Part shown: positions 1 to 6,511 of the stretch, piece after piece | How the letters are laid out: every line of letters begins with the position of its first letter | How positions within the stretch are numbered: position 1 is the first letter of the stretch | From: JBGCDD01 sp045105075 | GTDB lineage: Bacteria > Pseudomonadota > Alphaproteobacteria > Rhodobacterales > Rhodobacteraceae | Direction of reading: 5' to 3' | Assembly: GCA_045105075.1 (NCBI GenBank) | Contig: JBGCDD010000015.1 | Span: 1-7,598 of the forward strand | Length of the DNA stretch: 7,598 bases | Position numbers and translations under genes: made by a program | Notes under the pieces: model-generated | Databases searched by the model: none | The model's input: the letters and a program-made list of their open reading frames with translations, nothing else | Told to the model about the DNA's origin: nothing

Positions 1-19
1 TTGTCTAAATCCAAGCGGA

Positions 20-1060
20 TCACTCGGTCAGCATTTCCTGATACATCTCGTTGGCGATGGTTTCCCACTTGGCATACCACTCCAGCGACACTGGCAATTG
101 CACTTCGGCATTGGCTGGCGACGATGGCAGGCCCGCTGCAATCTCGGCGGTGATCTCACCCGTGGCATAAGCGGCTTTGTTGGTCGGCCCATAGGTGATG
201 TATTTGGGCAGATCGTCCTGATATTCAGGTTTCGAGATTTCGTTCAGGAACATCATCGCAACATCTTTGTTGGGCGCGCCTTTGGGCACCGCAAAGCAAT
301 CGTAGTCCAACAAGGCTTGATTAAAGCTGTATTTCACCTTGGCCCCGTCTTTGGCGGCGTTGTCAAAACGTCCGTTCCAGCCCGTGCTCATGTCAACTTC
401 GCCGTCTTTCATCAGCTGCGCCTGCTGCGCGCCCGAGGACCAGAACACATCGATATGCGGCTTCAGTTCGCGGATCTTGTCCAGCGCCCGTTCGATCCCT
501 TCCTCAGAGTCCAGCTCGGCATAGACATCCTCGCGCGCGACGCCCAAAGCCATCATCGCAGGCTCTAGTGCGCCGGCCACCTTGTTGCGATAGGCCCGCG
601 TGCCGGGGAACTTTTCGACGTCCCAGAAATCGGCCCAGCTTTGTGGACCCGCGTCGCCATAGGTCGCCGTGTTCCAGGCGTAAACCGTTGAAAACACATC
701 ACCACCGACACAGTAATCGGTGTAAAGACCGGGGTAAAACGTCGACACGTCAATGACGCTGTAATCCAGTTTTTCCAGCAACCCCTCGGCCGCCGCACGC
801 GCCGCTGATCCCGACCCGCTGGCCACAATATCAAGCGACACAGCCCCGGTGGACACCTGCAGGCGCACATCGGACATGCCGCCATAGGTTTCCTGTTTGA
901 CCGAAATGCCGGTGTTGGCCTCGGCCGGTTCGAACAGCGCCTTGCTCTGCGCCTCTTGATATGATCCGCCCCATGACGCGATGGTCACGGTTTTGTCCTG
1001 TGCATATGCAGCTGATCCCAGCAGCATCGCCGCCAGTGTTAGGCCAAGTGCTTTGTTCAT
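20..1060 (-). CDS. Periplasmic ABC transporter substrate-binding protein, polyamine/PotD-like
   Basis: Predicted 346-residue periplasmic receptor that would deliver a small, probably cationic, solute to an ABC importer. The N-terminus (MNKALGLTLAAMLLGSAAYA) is a classic Sec signal peptide with cleavage expected after AYA at residue 20. The mature protein opens with KTVTIASWGGSYQEAQ, the usual first strand and loop of PotD/Fbp-type extracellular solute-binding proteins, and its length is normal for that family. The frame stays open upstream to 1369, but the ATG at 1060 is preferred because it starts the signal peptide and has a near-perfect Shine-Dalgarno. It lies 101 bp downstream of the FAD oxidoreductase on the same strand and is probably co-transcribed with it. 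Permease and ATPase genes are absent from the window and would be expected beyond the left edge. The ligand is unknown: polyamine, opine, betaine-like or amino-acid compounds are all possible for this family. Confidence 0.9.
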   Translation of the reverse strand: MNKALGLTLAAMLLGSAAYAQDKTVTIASWGGSYQEAQSKALFEPAEANTGISVKQETYGGMSDVRLQVSTGAVSLDIVASGSGSAARAAAEGLLEKLDYSVIDVSTFYPGLYTDYCVGGDVFSTVYAWNTATYGDAGPQSWADFWDVEKFPGTRAYRNKVAGALEPAMMALGVAREDVYAELDSEEGIERALDKIRELKPHIDVFWSSGAQQAQLMKDGEVDMSTGWNGRFDNAAKDGAKVKYSFNQALLDYDCFAVPKGAPNKDVAMMFLNEISKPEYQDDLPKYITYGPTNKAAYATGEITAEIAAGLPSSPANAEVQLPVSLEWYAKWETIANEMYQEMLTE

Positions 1061-1064
1061 GACG

Positions 1065-1073
1065 TTCCTCCTT
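1065..1073 (-). promoter_or_regulatory. Strong ribosome binding site of the substrate-binding protein gene
   Basis: Read on the minus strand this is AAGGAGGAA. The AAGGAGG core ends 6 nt before the ATG at 1060. It decides the start of the binding-protein gene against the longer open frame running into the oxidoreductase, and it is far stronger than the site of the upstream gene. This fits the higher level of periplasmic receptor normally needed. Confidence 0.8.
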
Positions 1074-1123
1074 GATGTTGATCTGTGCGCCCCGGATGGG
1101 CCGCGCTGTCGCCTGTTTTTGGC

Positions 1124-1152
1124 CCGGACGGGTCGGCGTGTGGACCGTCCGG
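1124..1152 (-). other. Intercistronic inverted repeat (mRNA hairpin) between oxidoreductase and binding-protein genes
   Basis: Two perfect 8-base arms, CCGGACGG (1124-1131) and CCGTCCGG (1145-1152), enclose 13 nt. The next two bases on each side can also pair if one base is bulged. It sits 9 nt after the oxidoreductase stop codon and about 63 nt before the binding-protein start. No U-rich tract follows in either direction, so it is not a convincing intrinsic terminator. A role as an RNA-processing or stability element that sets the protein ratio in the operon is inferred. Confidence 0.5.
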
Positions 1153-1161
1153 TTGATGCGG

Positions 1162-2481
1162 TCACGACGCTGCGGCGCGCTGTGTCTGAACCCGGTCGCG
1201 TCGCCGGTACCAAGCAACGGTTGCGGGTAAAAACCACGGATTTCCGGTGTAAAAGGGCCGGGTTGGATTGGTCAGCCCGTCCAAAGCGGTGATCCCCTCG
1301 GGCTGGCCCAGCACCTTTTGCCCCAGCCGTTTGCCCAGATAACTGGCCATCGACACCCCAGACCCGCAATACCCCATCGCATAGTGAATGCCGTCATGGA
1401 CACCTGTGTGGGCCAGCTCGTCAAAGGTATAGGCCACCCGCCCCATCCACGAATGCGACACGCCGTATGGCGCCAGCTGTGGAAAGATCTGGCACATGTC
1501 AGCAAACAGCTTTGGCCCGCTGATCGAGGTGTCGGTTTCATTCGCCGACACCCGCCCGCCAAACAGCACGCGCTGTCCATCGGGCGAGGCGCGGTAGTAA
1601 TAGACCACTTTGCGGGTGTCGCTGGCGATCCGTCCTGTCGGGAACAAGTCGCGCACCAGATCAGCGGGCAGCGGCTGGGTGGCGATCATATAGCTGCCGA
1701 TCGGAATAACGCGGCGCTGCAACCATGGCGTCAACCCGGTGGTATAGCCGTTGGTCGCCACGATGACGTCGCGCGCGCGCACCTGGCCTTTGGCGGTGCG
1801 CAGCACAAAACCCTGCGCGTCGCGGGTGATTTCAGTGACCGCGCAGTGGCCCACCACATGCGCGCCCGCCGCCTGCGCCAGGCCCAGCAACCCGCGGTGA
1901 TACTTGGCCGGATCAATCGAGGCATGGCGGGCAAACACAACCCCGCCGTGATACAAATCTGACCCCAACTCGCGGCGTTGTTCATCGCGCGGCACGGCAA
2001 ACACCTCGGTGCCTTCGGTACGGCGCAGCATATCGGCGTCGCGCGTGATCTCTTCGTAATGCGCGGGCGTATGCGCAGCGTGATAGCGACCGTTGCGCCC
2101 AAAATCACACTCTATTGCCTCGTTAGAGACGAAATCGCCGATCCAGTCCAACGCGGTTTCGCCCTCTTGGCGGATCGCACGGGCGCGCTCGGCGCCGTAT
2201 TTCGCACTCAGTTTGTCCAGTGACGGCTTGATGCTGGTGCTGATCTGCCCGCCGTTGCGTGTGCTACAGCCCCATCCGGGGTCTTGCGCGTCGAGCACCA
2301 TGGTCTTGCACCCCCCGCGCGCGGTTTCGATGGCCGCGTGCAACCCGGTATAGCCCGATCCAACGATCGCCACGTCCACGTTCGGCAAAGGATCCTTGGG
2401 CGTTTCAGGCGGCGCGCCCAACCCATCAAGCCAGAACGAGCTGGCCTTGCACTGCGCTGTGATGACGGTGTTGCCTGCCAT
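1162..2481 (-). CDS. FAD-dependent amine/amino-acid oxidoreductase (PuuB/OrdL-like, DAO family)
   Basis: Predicted 439-residue cytoplasmic flavoprotein that oxidises a C-N bond of an amine or amino acid to an imine with FAD. The dinucleotide-binding motif GSGYTG is at residues 41-46 after the strand VDVAIV, and the acidic residue ending the second strand is in MVLDAQ (about residue 64). It is followed by GWGCSTRNGGQI (about 69-80), a segment typical of the gamma-glutamylputrescine oxidase/OrdL group. The C-terminal FAD contact is MGYCGSGVSM (about 369-378). Length is normal for the family (about 430). The ATG at 2481 has GGAG 8 nt upstream. It is the first gene after the divergent control region and precedes a polyamine-type binding protein, which supports a role in breaking down an imported amine. 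The exact substrate (gamma-glutamylputrescine, an N-methylated amino acid or another amine) cannot be told, so no gene symbol is given. Confidence 0.88.
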   Translation of the reverse strand: MAGNTVITAQCKASSFWLDGLGAPPETPKDPLPNVDVAIVGSGYTGLHAAIETARGGCKTMVLDAQDPGWGCSTRNGGQISTSIKPSLDKLSAKYGAERARAIRQEGETALDWIGDFVSNEAIECDFGRNGRYHAAHTPAHYEEITRDADMLRRTEGTEVFAVPRDEQRRELGSDLYHGGVVFARHASIDPAKYHRGLLGLAQAAGAHVVGHCAVTEITRDAQGFVLRTAKGQVRARDVIVATNGYTTGLTPWLQRRVIPIGSYMIATQPLPADLVRDLFPTGRIASDTRKVVYYYRASPDGQRVLFGGRVSANETDTSISGPKLFADMCQIFPQLAPYGVSHSWMGRVAYTFDELAHTGVHDGIHYAMGYCGSGVSMASYLGKRLGQKVLGQPEGITALDGLTNPTRPFYTGNPWFLPATVAWYRRRDRVQTQRAAAS

Positions 2482-2533
2482 TGAATGCTCCGCAAAAGCC
2501 CACTGGACGGATCCCCGATTGAGGATTCTGAAA

Positions 2534-2562
2534 ACGATAGGAAGAAAGAGCTATTAAATCAA
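2534..2562 (-). promoter_or_regulatory. Candidate sigma70-type promoter of the oxidoreductase/binding-protein operon
   Basis: On the minus strand, TTGATT (2557-2562) and TATCGT (2534-2539) are separated by exactly 17 nt, each matching four of six consensus bases. Initiation would fall near 2527, leaving a leader of about 45 nt before the ATG at 2481. The -35 is overlapped by the first T-N11-A repeat, as expected for a LysR-activated promoter. Alphaproteobacterial promoters are loose, so this is a candidate only. Confidence 0.35.
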
Positions 2563-2571
2563 TACAATTGA
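2559..2571. promoter_or_regulatory. LysR-type operator 1 (perfect T-N11-A dyad)
   Basis: TCAATACAATTGA is a perfect 5-base inverted repeat (TCAAT/ATTGA) around a 3-base centre. It has the T-N11-A spacing known for LysR-family sites. It lies in the divergent gap and overlaps the putative -35 of the oxidoreductase promoter, the usual place of an activation-binding site. The obvious binder is the LysR protein encoded from 2617. The match to the family pattern is seen in the sequence; binding is inferred. Confidence 0.5.
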
Positions 2572-2575
2572 CCTT

Positions 2576-2590
2576 ATCAAAGTATTCGAT
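2576..2590. promoter_or_regulatory. LysR-type operator 2 (imperfect T-N11-A dyad)
   Basis: ATCAAAGTATTCGAT is an imperfect palindrome (ATC-x-AA ... TT-x-GAT) containing the T-N11-A core TCAAAGTATTCGA at 2577-2589. It shares the form TCAA-N5-T(T/C)GA with operator 1, and the two centres are 18 bp apart. It is upstream of operator 1 relative to the oxidoreductase promoter and just upstream of the lysR start, so it could serve both activation of the divergent operon and autoregulation. Confidence 0.42.
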
Positions 2591-2596
2591 TCATTT

Positions 2597-2620
2597 ATGC
2601 CAAAAGGCCCAAGCTTTTGA
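2597..2620 (+). other. Seven-codon leader ORF overlapping the lysR TTG start
   Basis: An ATG at 2597 opens the frame MPKGPSF and stops at a TGA (2618-2620) that overlaps the lysR TTG codon (TTGA). It is in a different frame from lysR and has no clear ribosome binding site. It could couple translation of lysR. It could also mark a base missing from the T4 run at 2615-2618: one added T would give lysR an ATG start as MPKGPSFLSAS. It may equally be chance. Confidence 0.25.
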
Positions 2621-3516
2621 GCGCCTCGATAAAACTACGCCACCTCGAAGTGTTCAACGCCCTGATCGAGGCCGGGTCAGTGTCGCGCGCCGCCCAACGG
2701 CTGAACCTGACCCAACCTGCGGTCAGCATCGCACTGGGAAATTTCGAGGCCGAGCTGGGTTTTGCCCTGTTTCACCGTGAACGCGGCTTTTTCACCCCCA
2801 CCACCGAAGCGATGCTGCTGCACGAGGAAGTCGTGCACGGTCTACAGGCGATCTCGCACGTCCAGGCGCGCGCGAAGGGCATTCTGTCGGGGCAGACCGG
2901 CCATGTCAGCATCGCCACAAACGGGGTGCTCGCGTTCAACTTCCTGCCCAAACTGCTGGCCGCGTTCCAGCAGGATCACCCCCACATCAAGGTGGAAATC
3001 AAGGTCCATTCCTCGCGCCAGATCGCCGCTTGGGTGGCCACGCACAACATCGACATCGGACTGATTGATCTGCCGGTTCCGGTGGCTGGACTGGACGCGG
3101 AAGTGTTCAAATTCGAATGTGTGTGCGCCATGCACCGCGACGACCCGCTGGCCGCGCAGGACATGGTCACACCGCAATCGCTGGCCGGGCGCTCGATCAT
3201 CACAATCACCGGGCACCACCAAATTGATCAGCACCTTGATACCTGTCTCGCCGAGGCCAACATCGCCGTTTCGCGCAATGTGACCGCCTATTATTTTGCC
3301 ATCGCGCGCAATTTCGTAGCACAGGGGGGGCATTTGGCGATCCTGGATCCGATCAACGGCAAAATCGATCTGAAAGACGGTGTGATCTGGCGCCCTTTTG
3401 CACCGCGTATCGACAACAACCTGGCCGTGATCACCGCCAAAGGCCAACCCATCGGCAAAGCCGCCCAAGACGTGCGGACCCGGATCCGCGACGCTTTGAG
3501 CGAATTGGCAATCTAG
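2617..3516 (+). CDS. LysR-family transcriptional regulator
   Basis: Predicted 299-residue regulator, the normal size of the family. The N-terminal winged helix-turn-helix is clear: LRHLEVFNALIEAGSVSRAA (residues 7-26), the recognition region LNLTQPAVSIAL (29-40), and ELGFALFHRERG (46-57). The rest fits the periplasmic-binding-protein-like effector domain starting around residue 90. The start is a TTG with AAAAGG about 9 nt upstream. There is no in-frame ATG or GTG between it and the stop at 2569-2571, and beginning later would cut the first helix. It is divergent from the oxidoreductase operon and 2 bp upstream of the cupin gene, so it most likely regulates both. The effector is unknown. Confidence 0.9.
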   Translation: MSASIKLRHLEVFNALIEAGSVSRAAQRLNLTQPAVSIALGNFEAELGFALFHRERGFFTPTTEAMLLHEEVVHGLQAISHVQARAKGILSGQTGHVSIATNGVLAFNFLPKLLAAFQQDHPHIKVEIKVHSSRQIAAWVATHNIDIGLIDLPVPVAGLDAEVFKFECVCAMHRDDPLAAQDMVTPQSLAGRSIITITGHHQIDQHLDTCLAEANIAVSRNVTAYYFAIARNFVAQGGHLAILDPINGKIDLKDGVIWRPFAPRIDNNLAVITAKGQPIGKAAQDVRTRIRDALSELAI

Positions 3517-3518
3517 CC

Positions 3519-4115
3519 ATGGCCCCGGTGCCAGACGCCACCACCCGGCTTGTCGCGTTTATGAACGCCGCCGCCGCCGAGCTGGCGCGTGATCCAAGCG
3601 CGATGTCCCAGCACATCAGCCGTGCGATGACCAAGACCCAGAACGCGCCGCCTGCCCTGCCCCCGGCCCAGATGCCCGCAAGCCGGGACTTGCCTGACAT
3701 GCTGACCGGCGCGCCCCCCGGCCCCGCCCAGCTTGTGGCCGCCTGCGCCGGTGATCTGCACTGGCGGGTTGCCGGATTTGGCAAATTGCCCGACGTCGCT
3801 CGTCAAAAACTGGCTGTGGCTGAATTGATCGGACCCAACGGACTGTTTCCCGCGCAGGCCGTGCGCATCGGCCTTTTGATCCAAAGACAAGGATTTCATT
3901 ACCCCAAACACCACCATGCCGCCCCCGAGGTCTATCTGGTGGTGCACGGCACCGCACATTGGGGCGTGGATGACACCGAACCGACGCCGCGCAAACCCGG
4001 CAGCATCATTCACCACAATGCGCACCAACCGCATCAGATTGTGACACCAACAGAGCCGCTATTGGCGTTGTGGGGGTGGACCGGCGATGTCGGCGGTGCG
4101 TCCTACACGCTGTAG
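3519..4115 (+). CDS. DMSP-lyase-family cupin (DddQ/DddL-like)
   Basis: Predicted 198-residue single-cupin metalloprotein, about the length of DddQ. The N-terminal half (about 1-100) is helical with a proline-rich stretch at 44-69, and the cupin barrel follows from about 115. Visible active-site pattern: Tyr128, His131 to His133 in YPKHHH, Glu137 and Tyr139 in PEVY, and His172 in QPHQIV. The H-x-H-x3-E-x-Y layout, with a Tyr 11 residues before the second Tyr, matches what is recalled for DddQ (Tyr120, His125, Glu129, Tyr131, His163) and DddK; the last His is one residue further away here. Those enzymes cleave dimethylsulfoniopropionate to dimethyl sulfide and acrylate. It starts 2 bp after lysR without a strong ribosome site, so it is probably translationally coupled. 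Membership of the DMSP-lyase cupin family is likely; true DMSP cleavage is not certain, since many relatives are untested. Confidence 0.72.
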   Translation: MAPVPDATTRLVAFMNAAAAELARDPSAMSQHISRAMTKTQNAPPALPPAQMPASRDLPDMLTGAPPGPAQLVAACAGDLHWRVAGFGKLPDVARQKLAVAELIGPNGLFPAQAVRIGLLIQRQGFHYPKHHHAAPEVYLVVHGTAHWGVDDTEPTPRKPGSIIHHNAHQPHQIVTPTEPLLALWGWTGDVGGASYTL

Positions 4116-4136
4116 CACCGATGACCGGCCGAGTTT

Positions 4137-4151
4137 GCGCCCCGGCGGCGC
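4137..4151 (+). other. Small GC-rich hairpin after the cupin gene
   Basis: GCGCC, a 5-base loop, then GGCGC, starting 22 nt after the cupin stop codon. The flanking TTTGC (4134-4138) and a later GCAAA could form an alternative longer-range pairing. No T-run follows, so it is only a weak candidate for the 3' end of the lysR-cupin transcript. Confidence 0.25.
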
Positions 4152-4225
4152 ATCTCGTGTTGGCAAAGCCACCAAAGCGGCAAACCTCTCACCCACATGG
4201 GAATTGACGGGTCATAAAATGAATT

Positions 4226-4500
4226 TGGCGTTCATTGCGTGTTCTGTGGGCTTTGGGCCGCAAAGACACTGTTGTTGGGCGCGCTGGCAACGATCTGCTG
4301 TTTGGCGGCAACGTCAGGCCCATCTCGGCAGATGATATCATCTTTTAGACCCGCATTTTCCAACCCCGGGCAAGGAGAGCGATCTTGGTCATTCCATTTG
4401 CCGGGCCGCCGATGCAGTTCTCCAAGACACCATGCCCAACGCGCTGCAAAAGCAGATTGCGATGTGGATCGGCGATGCAACGCCGCATCAGATCTGGTGA
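4226..4500 (+). pseudogene. Possible degraded coding remnant with RTX-like calcium-binding repeats
   Basis: The 386-bp convergent gap (4116-4501) contains no intact gene on either strand. In the frame through 4262 it reads KDTVVGRAGNDLLFGGN and, after five other residues, ADDIIF before a TAG at 4346-4348. GRAGNDLLF and GGN...ADDIIF resemble the GGxGxDxUx nonapeptide of RTX proteins. The frame is closed upstream by a TGA at 4220-4222 and has no plausible start. A second protein-like stretch in another frame (about 4384-4500, ending DATPHQIW before a TGA) has no start with a ribosome site and is not recognised. The two may be fragments of a decayed gene, but chance similarity in GC-rich DNA is possible. 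Confidence 0.28.
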
Positions 4501-4501
4501 C

Positions 4502-6001
4502 CTAGCGCCCAAGCCGACGTCGCAGCGCCGGCCAGATCGGCGTCTGACTGAGCAGCATGATCAAAAGCGCCGTTGTCAGGATCAGTGAGATTGGGTTGGA
4601 CACAAACGCCCACAGGAAATCTCCCACATCTTGCCGCGCTCTGAGCATGGCGCGCCGGTAATTGCTGTCCATCATCGGCCCAAGGATAACGCCCAGGATC
4701 ACCGGCCCGACCTGGAACCCATAGGTTTTCAGAAAATACCCGACCACACCGAACAACAGCATCCAATACACATCGACCGGGTTGTTCTGAATGGCATAGG
4801 TGCCCACCGCGCTGAGAACGATGATCAACGGGATCAGCACCGCCTTGGGACATTCAACCACCTTGGTAAACAGACGAATGCCGGTCAGACCAAAAATCAG
4901 CAGGAACACATTGGCCAACAGCAGCGTTCCGACGATGAACCAGAACAGATGCGGCGTATCCACCAGCAACAGCGGGCCAGGTTTCAAGCCGTGAATGAAC
5001 AGCGCACCAATGATCACCGCCGTCACCGCATCACCGGGAATGCCAAGGGTCAGCATCGGGATATGTGCGCCCCCGACGGCGGCGTTGTTGGCGGCCTCTG
5101 GCGCCACCAGACCTTCGCGATTGCCAGTGCCAAAGGGCCGCTCGGGGTTTTTGGTGGCGCGCTTGGCGTCGTCATAGGCCAGCAGCGCCGCAATGTCGCC
5201 GCCGGTGCCGGGCAAAGCGCCAATGATCGTGCCAATACCAGAGGCGCGCATCGCCAGCCAAAAGTACTTTTTGACGTCTCGGAACCTTGGGATAATCCGG
5301 TCGATTTTCTGTTTGATGGCCGGCGTGTTGAGCGTGTGCAATTGCACCAACGCTTCGGCAACACCGAAAAAACCAATCATTGCAGCCACATATGGGATGC
5401 CGCCCAAAAGGTGGATTGACCCGAAGGTGAACCGCCCTTCTGCGGTCATCGGATCCAAGCCCACCATCCCGATCAGCACGCCAAGTGCGCCGGCAAAAGC
5501 GCCTTTGGCAAAGCTTTCGCCCGACAAGGTGCCGACCAGCAAAATGCCAATGATGCCCAGCAGAAAGTAGTCGCGCGATTGAAACATCAGCGCAAATTCG
5601 GAAATGATCGGCGCGAACAGAGCCAGCGCCAAAATGCCGACAAAACCGCCAAAAACCGACATCACCGTTGTCAGCCCGATCGCTTCGCCGGCTTCGCCGC
5701 GTTTGGCCAGCGGATAGCCCTCGATCGCTGTGGCAATGGCCGACGGGGCGCCCGGAATGTTCAGCAAAATCGCCGTGCGCGATCCGCCATAAACGCCGCC
5801 AAAGAACACGCCCGAGATCAACGCCAGCGCCTCGTTCACGTCCCATTTAAAGGTAAATGAAATCAGGATCGATGTCGCCATCGTGACCGACAGCCCCGGA
5901 ATCGCGCCGACGTATATGCCCGCAAATGTCCCCGCCGCGGTCAGGAAAATCAGCCAGGGATCGCTCCAGGCGATTGCCAGAAATCCAAGCGCCTCAAGCA
6001 T
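4502..6001 (-). CDS. tctA: Tripartite tricarboxylate transporter large permease, TctA family
   Basis: Predicted 499-residue inner-membrane protein with roughly a dozen hydrophobic segments. It forms the transport channel of a TTT secondary carrier, driven by an ion gradient and fed by a periplasmic TctC receptor. Family hallmarks are visible: GAIPGLSVTM at residues 32-41, GGVYGGSRTAILLNIPGAPS at about 68-87, the repeated-half motif GALPGTGGDIA at 261-271, and PEAANNAAVGGAHIPMLTLG at 301-320. Length is standard (about 500). The ATG at 6001 immediately follows the tctB stop codon (TAGATG) and lacks a good Shine-Dalgarno, so it probably depends on coupled translation. The gene is complete and is the last of the tctCBA operon, converging on the cupin gene. 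The substrate cannot be deduced; carboxylates are usual. Confidence 0.96.
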   Translation of the reverse strand: MLEALGFLAIAWSDPWLIFLTAAGTFAGIYVGAIPGLSVTMATSILISFTFKWDVNEALALISGVFFGGVYGGSRTAILLNIPGAPSAIATAIEGYPLAKRGEAGEAIGLTTVMSVFGGFVGILALALFAPIISEFALMFQSRDYFLLGIIGILLVGTLSGESFAKGAFAGALGVLIGMVGLDPMTAEGRFTFGSIHLLGGIPYVAAMIGFFGVAEALVQLHTLNTPAIKQKIDRIIPRFRDVKKYFWLAMRASGIGTIIGALPGTGGDIAALLAYDDAKRATKNPERPFGTGNREGLVAPEAANNAAVGGAHIPMLTLGIPGDAVTAVIIGALFIHGLKPGPLLLVDTPHLFWFIVGTLLLANVFLLIFGLTGIRLFTKVVECPKAVLIPLIIVLSAVGTYAIQNNPVDVYWMLLFGVVGYFLKTYGFQVGPVILGVILGPMMDSNYRRAMLRARQDVGDFLWAFVSNPISLILTTALLIMLLSQTPIWPALRRRLGR

Positions 6002-6487
6002 CTAGAACCACGCCCGCATCAATGTGCCCTGCGGCAGGACAACCTGAAACACCTCGCGGAAAATGATGTAAACGATCACCAGCGTCACAGCACTCAGCGC
6101 CAGGATCACCAGGGGGTTTTTGCGCCACAGATATTGGAATGCGCAAAACAGAAACACCGCCGAACTGACCACAAAGCCAAAGAACGGCATCAACACCACA
6201 TAGCCCAGCACCAGCGCGATCAGGACAATATGATGTGTCGGCAGGATCTGCGCCATGAACCCGGCCGAAGCGCGCGCAACAGCGGGTTTGCGCAGCGCCC
6301 CAAGCAAGATCACGACGCCCGATACAATCATGACCCCAGAGGCCAGCATCGGAAACACGCCCGGCGTGGTTTTGCCGGAAAACCCCGATATCCCATAGGA
6401 TTGCCAAAACGCGCTGATCGAAAACACAAGCAGCAGCAGCGCAAAAAGAACTTCCCCCGGTTTGCGGGCGTCGGTCTGGGGTGTCAT
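6002..6487 (-). CDS. tctB: Tripartite tricarboxylate transporter small membrane subunit, TctB family
   Basis: Predicted 161-residue membrane protein with four hydrophobic helices (about 12-30, 44-64, 85-112 and 125-147), the expected size and topology for TctB (DUF1468-type) subunits. The loop ISGFSGKTTPGVFPMLAS (about 33-50), with its xxPGxFP core, is characteristic. It partners TctA in the inner membrane. The ATG at 6487 lies 60 bp after the tctC stop codon and has only a weak, distant GGAA as a ribosome site. A strong hairpin sits in that gap. Its stop codon directly abuts the tctA start. Identification rests on size, topology and position between tctC and tctA. Confidence 0.92.
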   Translation of the reverse strand: MTPQTDARKPGEVLFALLLLVFSISAFWQSYGISGFSGKTTPGVFPMLASGVMIVSGVVILLGALRKPAVARASAGFMAQILPTHHIVLIALVLGYVVLMPFFGFVVSSAVFLFCAFQYLWRKNPLVILALSAVTLVIVYIIFREVFQVVLPQGTLMRAWF

Positions 6488-6511
6488 CAGGGATGTTGTT
6501 CCAAGCCAAAG

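Noticed and set aside
1061..1369. N-terminal extension of the binding-protein frame upstream of 1060
   Set aside because: The extension overlaps the oxidoreductase coding region, is arginine- and serine-rich like out-of-frame GC-rich DNA, and would bury a good signal peptide; the strong ribosome site supports the start at 1060.
1318..1962. Plus-strand open frame of 214 codons opposite the oxidoreductase
   Set aside because: It lies entirely antisense to the FAD enzyme, which has clear family motifs; composition is typical of a shadow frame.
2568..2596. Plus-strand promoter for lysR with TTGACC (2568-2573) as -35
   Set aside because: At 17-18 bp spacing the -10 positions (TCATTT/CATTTA) are poor matches and initiation would fall almost on the start codon; not strong enough to list.
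3513..4034. Minus-strand open frame opposite the cupin
   Set aside because: Glycine- and histidine-rich shadow of the cupin gene, with no recognisable motif of its own.
4331..4342. Perfect 12-base palindrome GATGATATCATC followed by TTTT, as a terminator
   Set aside because: With no loop bases it cannot form a stable hairpin, is AT-rich, and lies far from either gene end; likely chance.
4470..4489. Hairpin CGGCG/CGCCG near the end of tctA as a bidirectional terminator
   Set aside because: Short stem, with competing alternative pairing and no T-run on either strand, so termination is not supported.
4631..5419. Long plus-strand open frame of 262 codons opposite tctA
   Set aside because: It is rich in His, Gln, Asn and Arg, has no domain or ribosome site, and is fully explained as the antisense shadow of a well-conserved TctA coding sequence.
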